Notes: a model not told the origin generated them from the letters alone. Numbered from the stretch's first letter, positions 10,816 to 22,376 are shown. The stretch is 64,000 nt of DNA from Pohlia nutans (GCA_022496805.1 CM040102.1:4293501-4357500), one strand, 5' to 3'. Translations and numbers: made by a program.

Positions 10816-12265
10816 CTTGTTCGGAAGTTGATCCCAAACCTTCTGCCAGAGAAGCTGTGCCTGCAATTTCGGTGACTGCAGCTTCTCGCTCGATTCCTGC
10901 TGCGCAAACGTCAAAGTCATCGAAATCATTGAACTCACCATCTCCACCATCGGAGTGGTAAGCCCCTTCTACCACATCGTTGATAGTTTCAAAGCCTTGC
11001 GCTGGTCCCATATCTCCGGCGGTAGCTGTTTTGTTGAGAGGCCATATCCCTGTCCGCTTAAACCTGGCCTTGATGTTGTCGGGTGTTAGGGCTTCTTGTA
11101 AAGCTTTAGAGGTCCACTCGCACAGCAAGGATTTCTCTACCTTCTTATTTTTTTGATCTTTCATCCAATCGTCTCGGATTCTCCGGAATGCTGCTTTAAA
11201 AGGTGCAAAGCAAGTTTTGTCCAGAGGTTGCAATGCATGGGATGTGTGTGACGGTAGAGTCACAATGTCAATCCCGTATTGCATGCAAGTTTTTGTCACT
11301 TCAATTGTAACATGGGATGTGTGTCCATCAACTATGAGCAGGTGCCTGTTCTGCCGTGAAACCCCAGGACCTTTCCACAAGTTTCTCATGAAGTGCGCGA
11401 TCCAGCTCTCGAAGAGGAATTTCGTCATCCACGCGTTGTATTGAACACCCATGACAGCCCCAGGTTCGCATCCTTTGATGTAGTTGGTTGTAAAATACTT
11501 GCCTTTCAAAATGTAAAAGTTTGGAATCTTTCCACCTGCTGCGTTGATGCATGAAACTACTGATATGTGCTCTCTTTGATCAGGCGTAATCGAATTTACT
11601 ACTTTGCTACCCTTCTTTGCCAACACCATTGCTCCGCCGTTTTTCGCCGCTTGGACACCAGATTCGTCGCAGTTCCAAATATGGGACTCTGGATAATTGT
11701 AAGTTGAGTAGAGGTATTCTAAATTAGCATAAAAGCTTGCTACAGTTTCAGGACACAAACTACGAGCACGGGCAACCGCTAGTTCTTGAGACTTACGCAA
11801 AGAAATTTCAGGATGTCTCCTTCGAAAGCTCCGCAAGCATCCGCTGCCAGGGAGGCCATTTGCGCTCCACGGCGTTTGTCGTGCTTGAGTAGCTTGAGCC
11901 ACTTTTACTCTCAAATCTGTAGGTGTTAATGGATAACCGATTTCTTGCATTTTGAATATGAAGTCCACTAATTTGCTTTCTTCATCTTGTTTCAAGGTTG
12001 GGCATATACCTCTGTGCCGCCCAGTTGTCGTCCCCCACAAGTGGTTGCGGAGCGATGTGGCTGGTATGTTGTAAATCCTTGATGCCTCTCGTATTTTCAT
12101 CCCATTGTCTGTAATTGCCGATAATGCTTGCTCTAGTTGAGCATCTGTCCAATTACCGTTTTTCTTGCGTTGTACCCTCCTGTTGCATGTTGCTGCAGGT
12201 AGTCTGCGTGCGAGCTCACCCCCACTCTTGGAGCCGGAGGTTGCCTTTTGTCTTTGCCTCCTAGT
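10816..12265 (-). CDS. Pogo/Tigger-like DDE transposase, catalytic exon
   Basis: The open exon encodes about 483 residues. Counting from 12265: an HTH_psq-type DNA-binding region at about 37-78 (NWTDAQLEQALSAI), a CENP-B-like HTH at about 85-160, then a DDE_1 catalytic domain. The catalytic aspartates visible are D200 (IWNCDESGV), D313 (LIVDGHTSH) and D349 (ALQPLDKT), with 35 residues between the last two. The transposase binds element ends and moves them by cut-and-paste into TA sites. An acceptor TATTTTGCAG ends at 12266, so a short first exon with the start codon probably lies further right. The donor is GAACAAG/GTATCC at 10816/10815, in phase with the exon at 7126-8219. The domain has no stop or frameshift, so it was active recently or is still constrained. 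Terminal inverted repeats were not identified. Confidence 0.85.
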
Positions 12266-13504
12266 CTGCAAAATATACAGGCCAGTATGCTCAAATCGCA
12301 ACTTGAAGGTTTGAAACAATTTTAACACCCCAAGAAAGCTTGGAATGGTATAATGTCACAACAAGCCCTGCTATCTTTACGCAGTTCAGGCTCTAGTTCC
12401 CGACAGGTATGCACTATCTTGAGAAGAGTATTATTTATCAGGTTTATGGAACTACCGCAGTATTGCACCGAATTCAATATTTTTCATAATTTGTCGTTCG
12501 TGGCCTGAACTGGTCTTTCTTGCGCATTTTATGGGCTCCTATTCAGCTGCTAACCATGAATGTTGGGGTCCAGGGAACTTTTGGTTCCTGCTGCGTCAGC
12601 TGTCAAGCTAACTGAAGGCATCACCAGCGCACTTTTTCCTCATTTCAGGTCATTTCGAACTTCAAATTTATCATTTAGACAATTTCCTATTATACATTGA
12701 AAGGTTCCAAGGCTACCTTTAGGCATCCTATATTTTAGAGTATTCAAACTTTAAGATGATCATCATTTAGGGCTTTCAGAAGCATTGATCCTTTAAATTT
12801 TGAAAAAAAAATCCCAAGTCGATATCTTATTACTTACATTGAACTAGAAGACAAACGTTATAGAATCAACTTTTGAAGCATGCAGAGAAATTCATACTTA
12901 TCTGATGTTTTTATACTGTTTTCAGTCCAAGTGGACAGCTACTCGTGTTCTTGTCTTCCCAAGCAGCTGCCAACAGTGGGGTACATACTGCTACGAACTC
13001 GCTGCATTCGATAAGCTGGCCAGTTGACGGGGTTTTTAGTACACCCATCCAGATCAAAGATGTGGTACAATTTTTGACCTCATACAGCTCAGACTGAATG
13101 TTCGAACTAGTTGTATGAATATCTGTATCGGGAGGTTACTAGGTTGTCGGTGAGAGCCATAGACAAGGTTCACGGAACTTCCGTGGAGCTCTATTAAATT
13201 TCAAGGTTTGATACAAGGTTTGATACAAGTTTTTCTCCATCTTAAACAGAATCAACAATAAAAGTCGATCAGAACTCTTCTAAGTATCATACAACCATAC
13301 AAAAACACTTGTCAATGTAAAGTATCATGGGTGTTGTAAAACAAGCTGTAACGTTACTCCCCAACGTTGCTAGTAACAAACATAGCACACTGTGTATGAT
13401 CTACTAGTAGTGTATGATTCAAGTCAGCCGTGTTGACAACTCAAATGTTTTACAGAGATCGAACTTCTCTATCAGTCGGTGTTGTCAATCCAGTACTAGT
13501 GAGG
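12266..13504. other. No recognised gene; upstream of pogo and LEA-like exon
   Basis: This stretch should contain the first exon and promoter of the pogo transposase (minus strand) and the promoter of the LEA-like exon (plus strand). I see no convincing terminal repeat, TATA box or coding exon. A CAGTGGGGTAC word at about 12974 resembles transposon ends in this window but has no partner. Confidence 0.35.
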
Positions 13505-13606
13505 ATGTCGACCTTCGATCAGACCAAGGAACAGGCCGGAAATAAGGCTGAGGAGACCAAGGGCTTCGGACAGGAGAAGGCCGGACAGGCTCAGGCTCAT
13601 GCTAAG
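13505..13606 (+). CDS. LEA-like protein, first exon (partial)
   Basis: ATG at 13505 opens MSTFDQTKEQAGNKAEETK, then GFGQEKAGQAQAHAK, and ends at a donor GCTAAG/GTATTC. The Gly/Ala/Lys/Glu/Gln-rich, cysteine-free, repeated KxEQAGxKAEE pattern is typical of small hydrophilic late-embryogenesis-abundant or KIN-type stress proteins. These are disordered proteins that protect cells during drying or cold. Codons are GC-rich compared with the flanks. No following exon with this composition could be found, so the gene is either truncated or has its next exon in sequence I cannot recognise. The LEA call is an inference from composition and length. Confidence 0.5.
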
Positions 13607-13792
13607 GTATTCTTGAGCTTTCATTTAATCATTCTTTCCATCAATTAACGTAGCTCAAAGAATGAACGTTAATTTCAATCATTCTTTCCATCAAGTTAAT
13701 TTGAGAACGTTAATTTCATTCTTAAAAGAAAGCTCATAAAAGAATGATTGAAAAAATAATTTAACTTTAAATTAATTGAACGTACATTCTTT

Positions 13793-13826
13793 CAATTAAC
13801 GTACGGATTGCATACTTACCTTGAGC
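13793..13826 (+). repeat. 34 bp direct repeat, copy 1
   Basis: Reads CAATTAACGTACGG then ATTGCATACTTACC. It differs by one base from 14376-14409, about 580 bp away. Confidence 0.8.
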
Positions 13827-14209
13827 ATCCAACTGAAAACGTAATTCTCATTTTGATCTTCTCCTTGCCTGTAGTTCTATCTTATCTCATGCCTCCTAGA
13901 ATTTCTACTGCGCAATCCTCACTCTCAAATGGTTCAACTTCTTGTGAAGATTTGCTAATTTTGTTGAATCCGAAATCGGAGGCAGCAATTTGTTGAATCA
14001 GAGTTCAGAACTTTATGTTGCTTGTGAGTGTTTCAGTGTCAGCTTTGCGTACTTTTGAGACAAATTGATCTATCAATTCGTGATCAGCGTCTCTCTTCCG
14101 AGATTTTGAAACAGAGGAATGTGAATTGTTTATACATCGCTTTAGGAATCAAAATTTGACGAGACGATCTTCTTAAAAAATAAAATCGAAGCTGTGAATT
14201 AGATCAGCT

Positions 14210-14383
14210 ATGGCAGCAGCTGGATTAATTACTAGCGCTGGCCAGTTGCTCGTTTCTCATCAAGAACACGGGTGTGTTTATTATTACCCCAGACCATGTA
14301 AGAGTCTCAAACATAAAACGGATTCTAGGGTTGTTGGAGTAAGGGCAAATGCAACCAGTGAGCAGCATGAGATATCAATTAAC
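14210..14383 (+). CDS. Orphan first exon, possible plastid transit peptide
   Basis: ATG at 14210 opens a 58-codon stretch starting MAAAGLITSAGQLLVSH and ending EQHEISIN before a donor AAC/GTAAGG. The N-terminus is rich in Ala, Ser, Val and basic residues and has a V-R-A-N-A phrase near residue 47, which resembles a chloroplast transit peptide with its cleavage region. No family is recognised and no second exon is seen. The donor lies inside the 34 bp repeat shared with 13793-13826. Treat it as a candidate only. Confidence 0.3.
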
Positions 14384-14409
14384 GTAAGGATTGCATACTT
14401 ACCTTGAGC
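14376..14409 (+). repeat. 34 bp direct repeat, copy 2
   Basis: Second copy of the repeat at 13793. It overlaps the end of the 14210 exon and its splice donor. Confidence 0.8.
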
Positions 14410-14506
14410 TTTATCTGTATTGAATTAATTGCAGGAGGTGGAATTTGTTCAGCTACACTTACGATAGGCATGTTGAAGCACACACAAGAGGCAAAAAAGA
14501 GTTTAC

Positions 14507-14854
14507 CTGATGATGTGTTGATGGTAGAGGATCAGACTGTGTAGTAGCTGATTCAAGTCCAGCAGATCGGTGACGAGGTCCACCCACACCTACTTCTCTT
14601 GTATGTCCACCTTCAAGATAGTCACTTTGATCGCTCTGAGACAGGGCAGGACCTTCAAGTCGCCGTTGTCCACACATGGATGGGTACTCTACAGTTTCAA
14701 TCTCCTCACTTTCAGGTGTATTTTCTTGCGTAGGCATATCTTCCTCTCTAGTATGTAGTCGTAGTGAAGGAATTCGACCTCTCTGCCTTTGCCTACTTTG
14801 CCTTGCCCTTTGTAACATCATTTCATGATAATCAAGATCATCATCTTCCTCCAT
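14507..14854 (-). CDS. Hypothetical acidic exon
   Basis: ATG at 14854 starts MEEDDDLDYHEMMLQRARQS, with a run of Arg/Gln next and then a Glu/Thr/Ser-rich region, 116 codons in all. It ends in phase at a donor CATCAG/GTAAAC (14507/14506). The composition suggests a disordered N-terminal exon. It converges on the plus-strand exon at 14210. No domain is recognised; it could belong to a transposon-encoded or a host nuclear protein. Confidence 0.3.
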
Positions 14855-15632
14855 TTGTGTACCTATGACTGAGTGGTGTGTTTACAATCTGAAGCATGAA
14901 CTGAATCACTCTAAACCCATAAAACGAAATAGCTTGGAGCAATTTGAGAACAATGAGAAATTGAACTTGAAAGCATAACAATTGCAAAGCGTCCACTACA
15001 TTTCATATTAATGTGCACGCCACATTGGTTTATGAGCACGCCGCCATTATTAACCAATTGCACCTACTTAATAATCTATTTTGCACCAAGTAATAAAGTA
15101 AACAGGTTTTTCTCATAATTACCCCACCTACCATCCTAAAACTAGCTCACTAATCTCCTAAAACTGCTCGCGGTCATCCAATAGCTGTATACTTTCATCC
15201 AGAAATCGCGCAATTTTTATCCACGTTTGCAAGCCGTCACTTTATGCATATTTACCCAACGGTTTTTGAACACCCTACGCTGCTTCTAGAGCTCCATTAT
15301 CGGCACTGCGCCATTATTGAACGTTCTACCATAAGCTTAAAGGTAACTTATTACGCTTATCATATTTACAAACAGGTACTGCTGTCATGTCGCCCACATT
15401 GAAATCTCTCCATTCACACGGAGAGTCAATCCAGACTGAATGAAAATGAGACCATGAAGAACCAGCTGTAACTTAGTCCCCTCTATTTTGAAATTATTTG
15501 GTCGTGGGCTTCCAATAAATTTGCTCTTTTATCTATTTTAGAGGTCACAACCAATTTAGGCGTGATTCTTGTCACTTTTTATAAGAACTTCACGAGATTA
15601 TTCTTGCAGAAATTCAACTTGTCAAGACGATA
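14855..15632. other. No recognised gene
   Basis: AT-rich sequence upstream of the acidic exon. I see nothing that can be assigned. Confidence 0.3.
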
Positions 15633-15949
15633 GAGTTAACTGAAAAGAAGACTATCTAACCTCTCTTTTTGCTCTACTTCTAACCTCTCTTTTGAGCTAT
15701 ACTTGGGAGTTGGGAGGAATAGTGTCTTGTCATAGATTGTCCCCTTGTGGGCCACGGGCTTGGAGCTTTGGTGAAAGGTGTGGGAGCCATAGCTAGGTGT
15801 GGAGAATATTGATAGGGTCTTTTTTTAGATTGTCTCCCAACTCGTCATAGACTAGTTTTTGGTCTATTTATATTTCAATATGAGTTCAACAAGAATTCAA
15901 CACGAGTTTGCCAAATCTTTCCTCTTTGGGCTGACTTTTCGGATAACTC
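15633..15949. mobile_element. TA-flanked MITE with GAGTTAACYGAAAAG ends
   Basis: The 317 bp element begins GAGTTAACTGAAAAG and ends CTTTTCGGATAACTC. TA lies on both sides (15631-15632 and 15950-15951). It matches, in inverted orientation, 35749-36062, including the phrase GGGCCACGGGCTTGGAGCTT, and more weakly 34355-34670. It is non-coding and probably Tc1/mariner-mobilised. Confidence 0.7.
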
Positions 15950-16123
15950 TAATATCAATTTTGATCCCTCAATCTATAACTAGAGATGGTTCTCTCCATT
16001 CATTGACCAAACAATAAAAGTATTTGAAATGATCCATCCATAGTTCCTTGTCTTTTGAGATCATTTAGTCATAGACTCTATATGCATTGGTTAAGGTTGA
16101 TTGTCCTAAAACCACCAACTCAA

Positions 16124-16663
16124 CCCCTAAATGACGGAGGAGGTAAGGGCAAAACATAAATGTGTTATAAAAAATTACTTCTTCAACTTTGATGAAGTTT
16201 GGTCCAAAAGAGAAAATGAGGAGCTTGATGTTTAGTAATTTTCCATACAGTCAAATATCAAAAAACAATTTTTCATCATCTTATAATGAATTTAGAAGCA
16301 TTTAACTTCAAATATTTATAAGAATCACAAATTTTATTTTTAGAATTTGAAATTTTGTATGATTTGTTAAAACTAGACATTCTATTCTAAAATCAAAAAT
16401 TGCAAATTTTTCAACGGAGAGAACATCATTACTTTCCCCAAATAGTAAGTTTTCTAACACTAGACAATGTAGAAGTGTTTTTCTTTGAAAATTTCTCCCG
16501 GGTGGAGTTTAACTCGGATTGACATGATTCAAATTGGGTTGGAAAGTAGACTTGATTACCTATTTTAAAATATTTTTATTTTCTATAAAAATGTTTTTTC
16601 TATTTCGGGCAGCCCATTAAAAAAGGACAGAGACCATAAAATGGTTGATCCGTCACTTAGGGG
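16124..16663. mobile_element. TTAA-type MITE, 540 bp
   Basis: The left end CCCCTAAATGACGG follows TCAA (a mutated TTAA). The right end CCGTCACTTAGGGG precedes TTAA at 16664-16667. It is the best preserved member of the subfamily that includes 2168-2708 and the fragment at 46104. Confidence 0.7.
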
Positions 16664-17243
16664 TTAAGCAATCTAGCCTATTTTTGGCAGTGCTAAATTT
16701 GAAAAATATGACCACATTCGAAATAGGCTCGGAAATAGGTTTTGATGAAGATTGCAAAAATTTGCAACATCTAATTTGCATTTGTCAATTTTATACAAAA
16801 TTTCAGAATGGAAAGTAACCTTTGACCCAAATCAAACCTCTAGGTTTCCCTATGTTCACACCATGTGGTACTAACTTTCACTCATAATGATACCCAAAAC
16901 CACCAACTATTTTTTTGCAATGCTTGGTGTGCCATTGGTCTACTTGAATAGTGATATAGGTGGTTTTGAGTCTCAACTGTGGTGACCCCAAGAAAGGTCT
17001 ACATGTCATAATTGGGGGAGGTGGTGGTTTTTGGACATCTTGCCTTATTACAAGTGTTGTACTAGTATTGCATGGTTCTTACTGAAATGAATTAGAGTCG
17101 TTAGTGGATTTCAAATCGATATTGAAAATGAGCGAGTGTCCGAGATTTCACTACATGAAGATGCCATCCAGATCAGCACTCGTTGTTACGTTTGTTGTCT
17201 CTAGCCCATCAGGGAAGAGACTATGAAAACGCATAATTTTCAA
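16664..17243. other. No recognised gene
   Basis: AT-rich spacer between two mobile elements, with no supported feature. Confidence 0.3.
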
Positions 17244-18141
17244 CATAACATTCGGTAGCCTCTGTGACTGCTGCCTTTCCCCAACAAATTGATGTCAAAT
17301 ATCCCACATCATTTCATCCCTCCAATGAAATGTTGTGAGATATTCCACATCACATCAATAGCTATGAGACCAAGTGGCATTAACCCCTAAACATCAGAGC
17401 GTTTAGAAAGTGAACGACTAATAGATTCAAACTCTTCTCAAGTTTTCATCAATACTTGGATGAAAGTCATCCATTTTTTTTATAGAGATTCTTCATCAAA
17501 TTGTTGTCCTATCTAACCGTTGGATTTATTCATATTTAATTACGTATTTTTCTAAAATTAAAAATGTAGAAATATGTCAAGTTGTCGATCAAGCCAAAAT
17601 TGCATTGACTGTAGTTCAAAAGTGGCCTTGCAAAAATGAGGTCATAGATTTTAAAAACACAAAAATTTCAAAGAATCACCACGTTTGAGAGTATCTCGTT
17701 TCAAAATTCATTCCCACAAACTAAGTTTACTGAAAAAGTATTAAAATTTTGTTTGTGATCTAATTTAGAAGGAAATTTTAATTTTAACTTTCAAAACTGA
17801 TAATTAAATATTGATGATAGTATTAGTGAATCGAGCCATACATATAGAATCTAATATTCAAAATCTAGAACTTTCATTTGTGTAGCGATTCCAAAATATT
17901 CTTCTAAATAGTAGTTTGTGATGATTTTTCTCAATTTGTCAATTTCACGAACACCCTAGTACGCTTAGGGGTTAAGCAAGATCAACAATATTCAAAAGCA
18001 CTCGCTCAGTCACAATTCAATAGTGTCTTATAGTTGTTTACTTGATTCAATAGCCCATTCAATTAGAGATCATTGATCACTCCATATATAAAGGTGGATG
18101 AAACTAACAAGTAACCTTCTTGAAGGCTACTAAATGTTGTG
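17244..18141. mobile_element. TIR element with CATAACATTC ends, copy 1 (interrupted)
   Basis: Left end CATAACATTCGGTAGCC; right end GGCTACTAAATGTTGTG. The uninterrupted relative is at 34773-35053. This copy carries a 588 bp TTAA-flanked insertion (17384-17971) in its middle. No transposase is encoded and the superfamily is undetermined, because no clear target duplication is seen outside the ends. Confidence 0.7.
17384..17971. mobile_element. TTAA-flanked element nested in the CATAACATTC element
   Basis: TTAA lies at 17380-17383 and 17972-17975. Ends are CCCCTAAACATC and, reversed, CCCCTAAGCG. Removing it with one TTAA restores the structure GTGGCATTAAGCAAGA seen without an insert at about 34,862-34,877. 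That is direct evidence of a TTAA target duplication. Confidence 0.8.
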
Positions 18142-18191
18142 AAGGAGTTACATGGTTGATCAATATAAACAAGCCATAAAAGTGAATCTAA

Positions 18192-18597
18192 GGGCCGGTT
18201 TACACTACGGTGGAGAAGGCCTCCGGTCGGTCAAGAATGCTTGGCCAAGACATGGTTATATGAGGCAAATGGTGGATGTGCCGGAGAAGAATGAAAGGAA
18301 ATAAAATATTTTTAATCACTTGGGCTTCTCCGGAGGAAGAGTTTCTTCTCTGGCCTCAAGAGGCCGGACAAGAAACTCCTCCTCCGGAGAAGCCCAAGTC
18401 CAAAAAGTGCTGCCATGTAGGCGCCCATGTAGGCGGCCATGTCATTTTATCATCCATGAGAAATCTTCACCACCATTCTTGTCTTCACCTAGTGTAAACA
18501 CCTTCCGGTGAAGAGTTGCAATTTCGGCCAATCACAGTTTAGAATCGCCCTTTTTTTCATGACCGGTGGACTTCTCCACCGTAGTCTAAACCGGCCC
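18192..18597. mobile_element. PIF/Harbinger-type MITE, 406 bp
   Basis: Ends GGGCCGGTTTACACTACGG and CCGTAGTCTAAACCGGCCC. The 3 bp duplication TAA lies at 18189-18191 and 18598-18600. These ends and a TWA duplication are characteristic of Tourist/Harbinger MITEs. Inside is a second hairpin at about 18327-18397, with CTCCGGAGGA-type arms and CTCAAGAGGCC between them. Confidence 0.75.
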
Positions 18598-18600
18598 TAA

Positions 18601-21380
18601 GGTAAAGACTAAGGTAAATACTATCACGCGATTAGCCACTTGTTTTTTAAAAGTCCCAAACTAATCAAAACGTGACACATGTTTATTTTAATTTTTACAT
18701 GGTTTGAAAATTCGGCGGCCGGGGGCCACTGTGCCAGTGCCAGGTTGGAATGTTGGATGGGTCAATGTGTGACAAGAAGAGGTCGGTTGTCCCAGTGAGT
18801 GAGTGAGGTCATTTGGTGCAATCTGGGCATTGGTGGGAAGAGACGGAACACTTGAGAGCAGACGTTGCATTCAGTGCCAGGCATTCAATGCTGTCCACCA
18901 TCTCCCCGTCTGACAATGATCTCCCTCTCATCAAGTGGCCCACACTGGAATTACAGCTCCAAACTGGAATCAGTACAGTACTACACTTCCGCTTGTACTG
19001 TACCAACACCTCAGTTAATAATAAAAGTCTTTTCCACGTTAACTCGGTCATCTGATGACGGAGCCCCAGCCAGCCTGGGCAGCCACAACTTCAGCTGCTA
19101 ATTTCTTGTGTGCAGGTCCCATCACTGCACATCATGTGACCGCTAACTCATAGTCAAAGGCCCCCGCCCGACTCTAAATCGCGGAGACGTAACTGCAAGC
19201 ACTATTCACCCATGGGTTTAAAATTTCATTTTAGGGCATCCTAGGGCCTTTTTTTGGGGTAAATTTAGAGCATGATGCACCAAATTAGTCTAAGGGGATC
19301 TTCTTGGGAATTTTAATCCTTAAAAGAGGAGGTTAATTTTAAGGCGGGTTCCAATATGTACAATACAGGAGGGCACGTTTTGTCCTACGTAGAGAGGGGG
19401 ATTTAAAGTCAGGGGGTCAAAAGCTTCTTGTTGTCATTGCAAACCACTCTTTTTTTAAAGCTGGATAAACATAGCTTGAAAGTAAAATTATCTTTAGAAA
19501 GAGAAAAATTTGGGCCAAAACTCATTCTTTTATCGATGAAATACTCATTTGTATTGATATATTTTCATTCAATTATGATAATTGCATCTGAAATCTATAT
19601 GAAAATGCTACAATGTTTGTTTTACTCGTACTTCTTGCTCCAAATAAAAAATAAAAAAACATCTTTACTGCAAACTATTGAGCTACCGAGAGCATCACCA
19701 CCTATGCTTGATTCATGACTTGGCAAACATCAGTCGACTGATTCAAGAAACAACGGTTAACTAACTTAGCAAGCAACAATTAACGAACTCAAAAAGCAAT
19801 AGTCTGATTAAACAAGAAGTAGTGAGTTGGAGAACCAACTATTCATTTCATCCATATTCGAGCATCCATCATACCTTGGCATTTGTACCCTCTTTCTAAG
19901 GTAGCAACATCTAAAATGGACAATGACCCATTGTAGCCAGCTACTTTTGAACCAAAAATGAACCCTGACAAGTTTGAAAGCTGCTGGCAGCTTCCCACTT
20001 GTTGCTTTACAATTGGTTGAGTTCAATGTTGCTTCACAGTTGGTTCTTTGTTTCTTTTGGGTAAGTCTACAATTTAGAATAGGTGTCTACAACACCCTTC
20101 CATCAAAAATTCTTGTAAAATTGCTCATGCTTCCAAAAAAAATTAATTCCAAGGCCCAACACTTCCTCCTAGATTTGCTAAGACATTCATGATTTCATTC
20201 CATGTTGCCTGCACTCCCAAGGTACCACATCTTTTATATTGTCATGAATAGGTGTCTCCACCTTATAAAACTTCTGCCAACATCGCTAAATTGTTTTCTC
20301 TCCCTCTTTATTGCAAAAGGTACCATTGTTAATAGATGAGGCAATCAACGTAAAATCCATAGCTACTTGGAGAGTCGTGCTCACTACACCATCCTATTGT
20401 TCCTACACTCTCATTTAAAGAGTCCTTCTTAGTTTCATCTTGACATTGGTGTGCCAAAGCAAGGGAGACTGGTTTACCAAGTGCCTTTAACATGGCCGTT
20501 GCTGGCACGGGTGGCAATGCTCTGAAACAACATACAAACTTGACAAATTGCATGTATGGGGTTTAGCTTTGAGGCCTTCATCTTGTTACCCCTCTTGCAA
20601 GTGAACACAACCTAACTTAATGAACCAACAAATTTCAAGAGAGCAGGGAATTTGAAGTTATTGAGCATACTAGATTTTTAATTAATTTGGTTTGAAATGG
20701 TGAACTAGATCACAAATAGATTACAAATAGCACATGTTGGATACAGTCAATGTTAATCTTCAAAGTAGCGAGTTGTTTCAAGGACCCTTGAACATAGACT
20801 GGGATGATAAAAAATTGTTGGATCAAAATTTTGTAAAGATCAGGAAAGTATATGTGCACGTGTTGGTTCCATTAGGCGTCCTTGTTTGGTTCAAGTTGTG
20901 TGGATGTTAATACATAAATGTGCCTACTTGCATGATTATTAACGTTGCTTTAAACAAAAGTCATAGTTGGTGGAGGGTAGGGTCAGTGGAAAATAATTTT
21001 AGAATTTTTTTTTGAATAAATAAAGATATCATTATTGTAAAATTCCCAAATATGACAAAATCGAAGGAATTCAAAAAACATTTCTTTTGCATACATTCTT
21101 TATTTCAAAAATAATAATTCAATGAGATTTGAGATTTTAACTCAAATCCCTTTCAATCAAGTTTGGAACATGAAATAGGTTGAAATTTTCTTGAGGCAAA
21201 TAATAATCCTAAAATAGAAGATACAATTTGTGTCACTTTGAGCATTATGACTAACATACATAGGAGTGTATTCTCATTGAGAGAGGAAAGATCACTTTGG
21301 TTACAATAAAAAGTCAAATATGCTAAAAGACCTTTTTATTTTTATTTTTATTTTTACAGTACAGTATGTGACTATCAAGG
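18601..21380. other. No recognised gene; one GC-richer island
   Basis: About 18,710-19,200 is visibly GC-richer and non-repetitive compared with its flanks. It could be a promoter, UTR or non-coding exon, but no ORF there has a recognisable product. The minus-strand ORF at 20329-20553 is not convincing. The rest is AT-rich spacer. Confidence 0.35.
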
Positions 21381-21791
21381 CTCGGGGAGTGCACTTAAAG
21401 TTAAGACTAGGAATCACGTGAGTGCGTACTTTTGACCCCCTATGTATGTACTAAAAATCATCTGAAAATTGTAAAAAAAGAAATGAAGTTGTTGAACACA
21501 ATCTAAAGTTCTTGTTGTATAAATTTCAAAAATAATCACTTGTAAATATTTTAAAACTTATTTTTGAAGCAAAAAACAACACATTTTAGTGTAAACTTCT
21601 ATCATTTTTTTATAAGATTTTAAAAACTTCTGGGTCTGAAATTTATACCAAATAATAGATATATACGTAATGATTCAGCACCTAAAAAATCGTGATTTAA
21701 AAAATATTTTAAGGCCAAGTATTGTAGGGGGTATGCTATTAAAAAGCACTCACTAGTATTCCTAATCCTAACTTTAAGTGCACTCCCCGAG
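21381..21791. mobile_element. hAT-like MITE, 411 bp, 8 bp target duplication
   Basis: The ends CTCGGGGAGTGCACTTAAAG and its reverse complement are bordered by the direct repeat TATCAAGG (21373-21380 and 21792-21799). An 8 bp duplication fits the hAT superfamily. The subterminal phrases ACCCCCTATG and AGGGGGTATGC recur in the diverged copy at 32629-33028. It is non-coding. Confidence 0.75.
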
Positions 21792-22166
21792 TATCAAGGT
21801 CAACAAAATATAATTATGAAAAGAGAAGCCAATTTTTTAGGATTTTTTTTTCAATTTTTTTCTATTGTGAGAAAGAGAATATTAAAGAATATCCACAAAA
21901 TATTCAAAAATATTCAAATCATTTTGGCAAAATAAATGAATTCGGCAATAATTGCTGATTTTGATAGCTGGGTACGGTAGTAGTTTTGAGTAGGTACTAT
22001 GTGGACTTCATTCTTGATCAATACATGTAATGTTCTTCACTTATTTTAGTGATATAAAATTTGGTCTCACATGAATAACATCTTTCACTATATGATCAAT
22101 TGAATTTGTCATTTTAACACTACCAATCCTTGGTCCTATAGTTAAAGTGTCAATATGATTAAATTT

Positions 22167-22376
22167 AACACACATTTCATTAAAATTGGACTATCAAGAT
22201 TGGAAAAGTGATAGGGAGTGCTACCCTTCGCAATAGAGATAGGTCCTCAATTTTTCTATACTACTCTTATTCATGGAATAAGAGTGTTGTAGAAAAATTG
22301 GGGACCTATCTCTATTGCGAAAGGTAGCACCACCTATCACTTTTCCAATATGATAGTCTAATTTTAACGAAATGTG
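22167..22376. repeat. Near-perfect 210 bp hairpin
   Basis: Arms of about 100 bp meet at about 22,271 around CTTATTCATGGAATAAG. Only a handful of mismatches occur along the stem, for example CACTTTTCCAAT against ATTGGAAAAGTG. The outer edges read ACACACATTTCATTAAAAT. It may be a MITE; as RNA it would be a long miRNA-precursor-like foldback. Just before it, at about 22,020-22,140, is a decayed TTAA-family end (CCTTGGTCCTATAG). Confidence 0.7.

Noticed and set aside
12961..12990. CAGTGGGGTACATACTGC as the pogo terminal repeat
   Set aside because: It points the wrong way for the right end of the element and has no partner near 7 kb.
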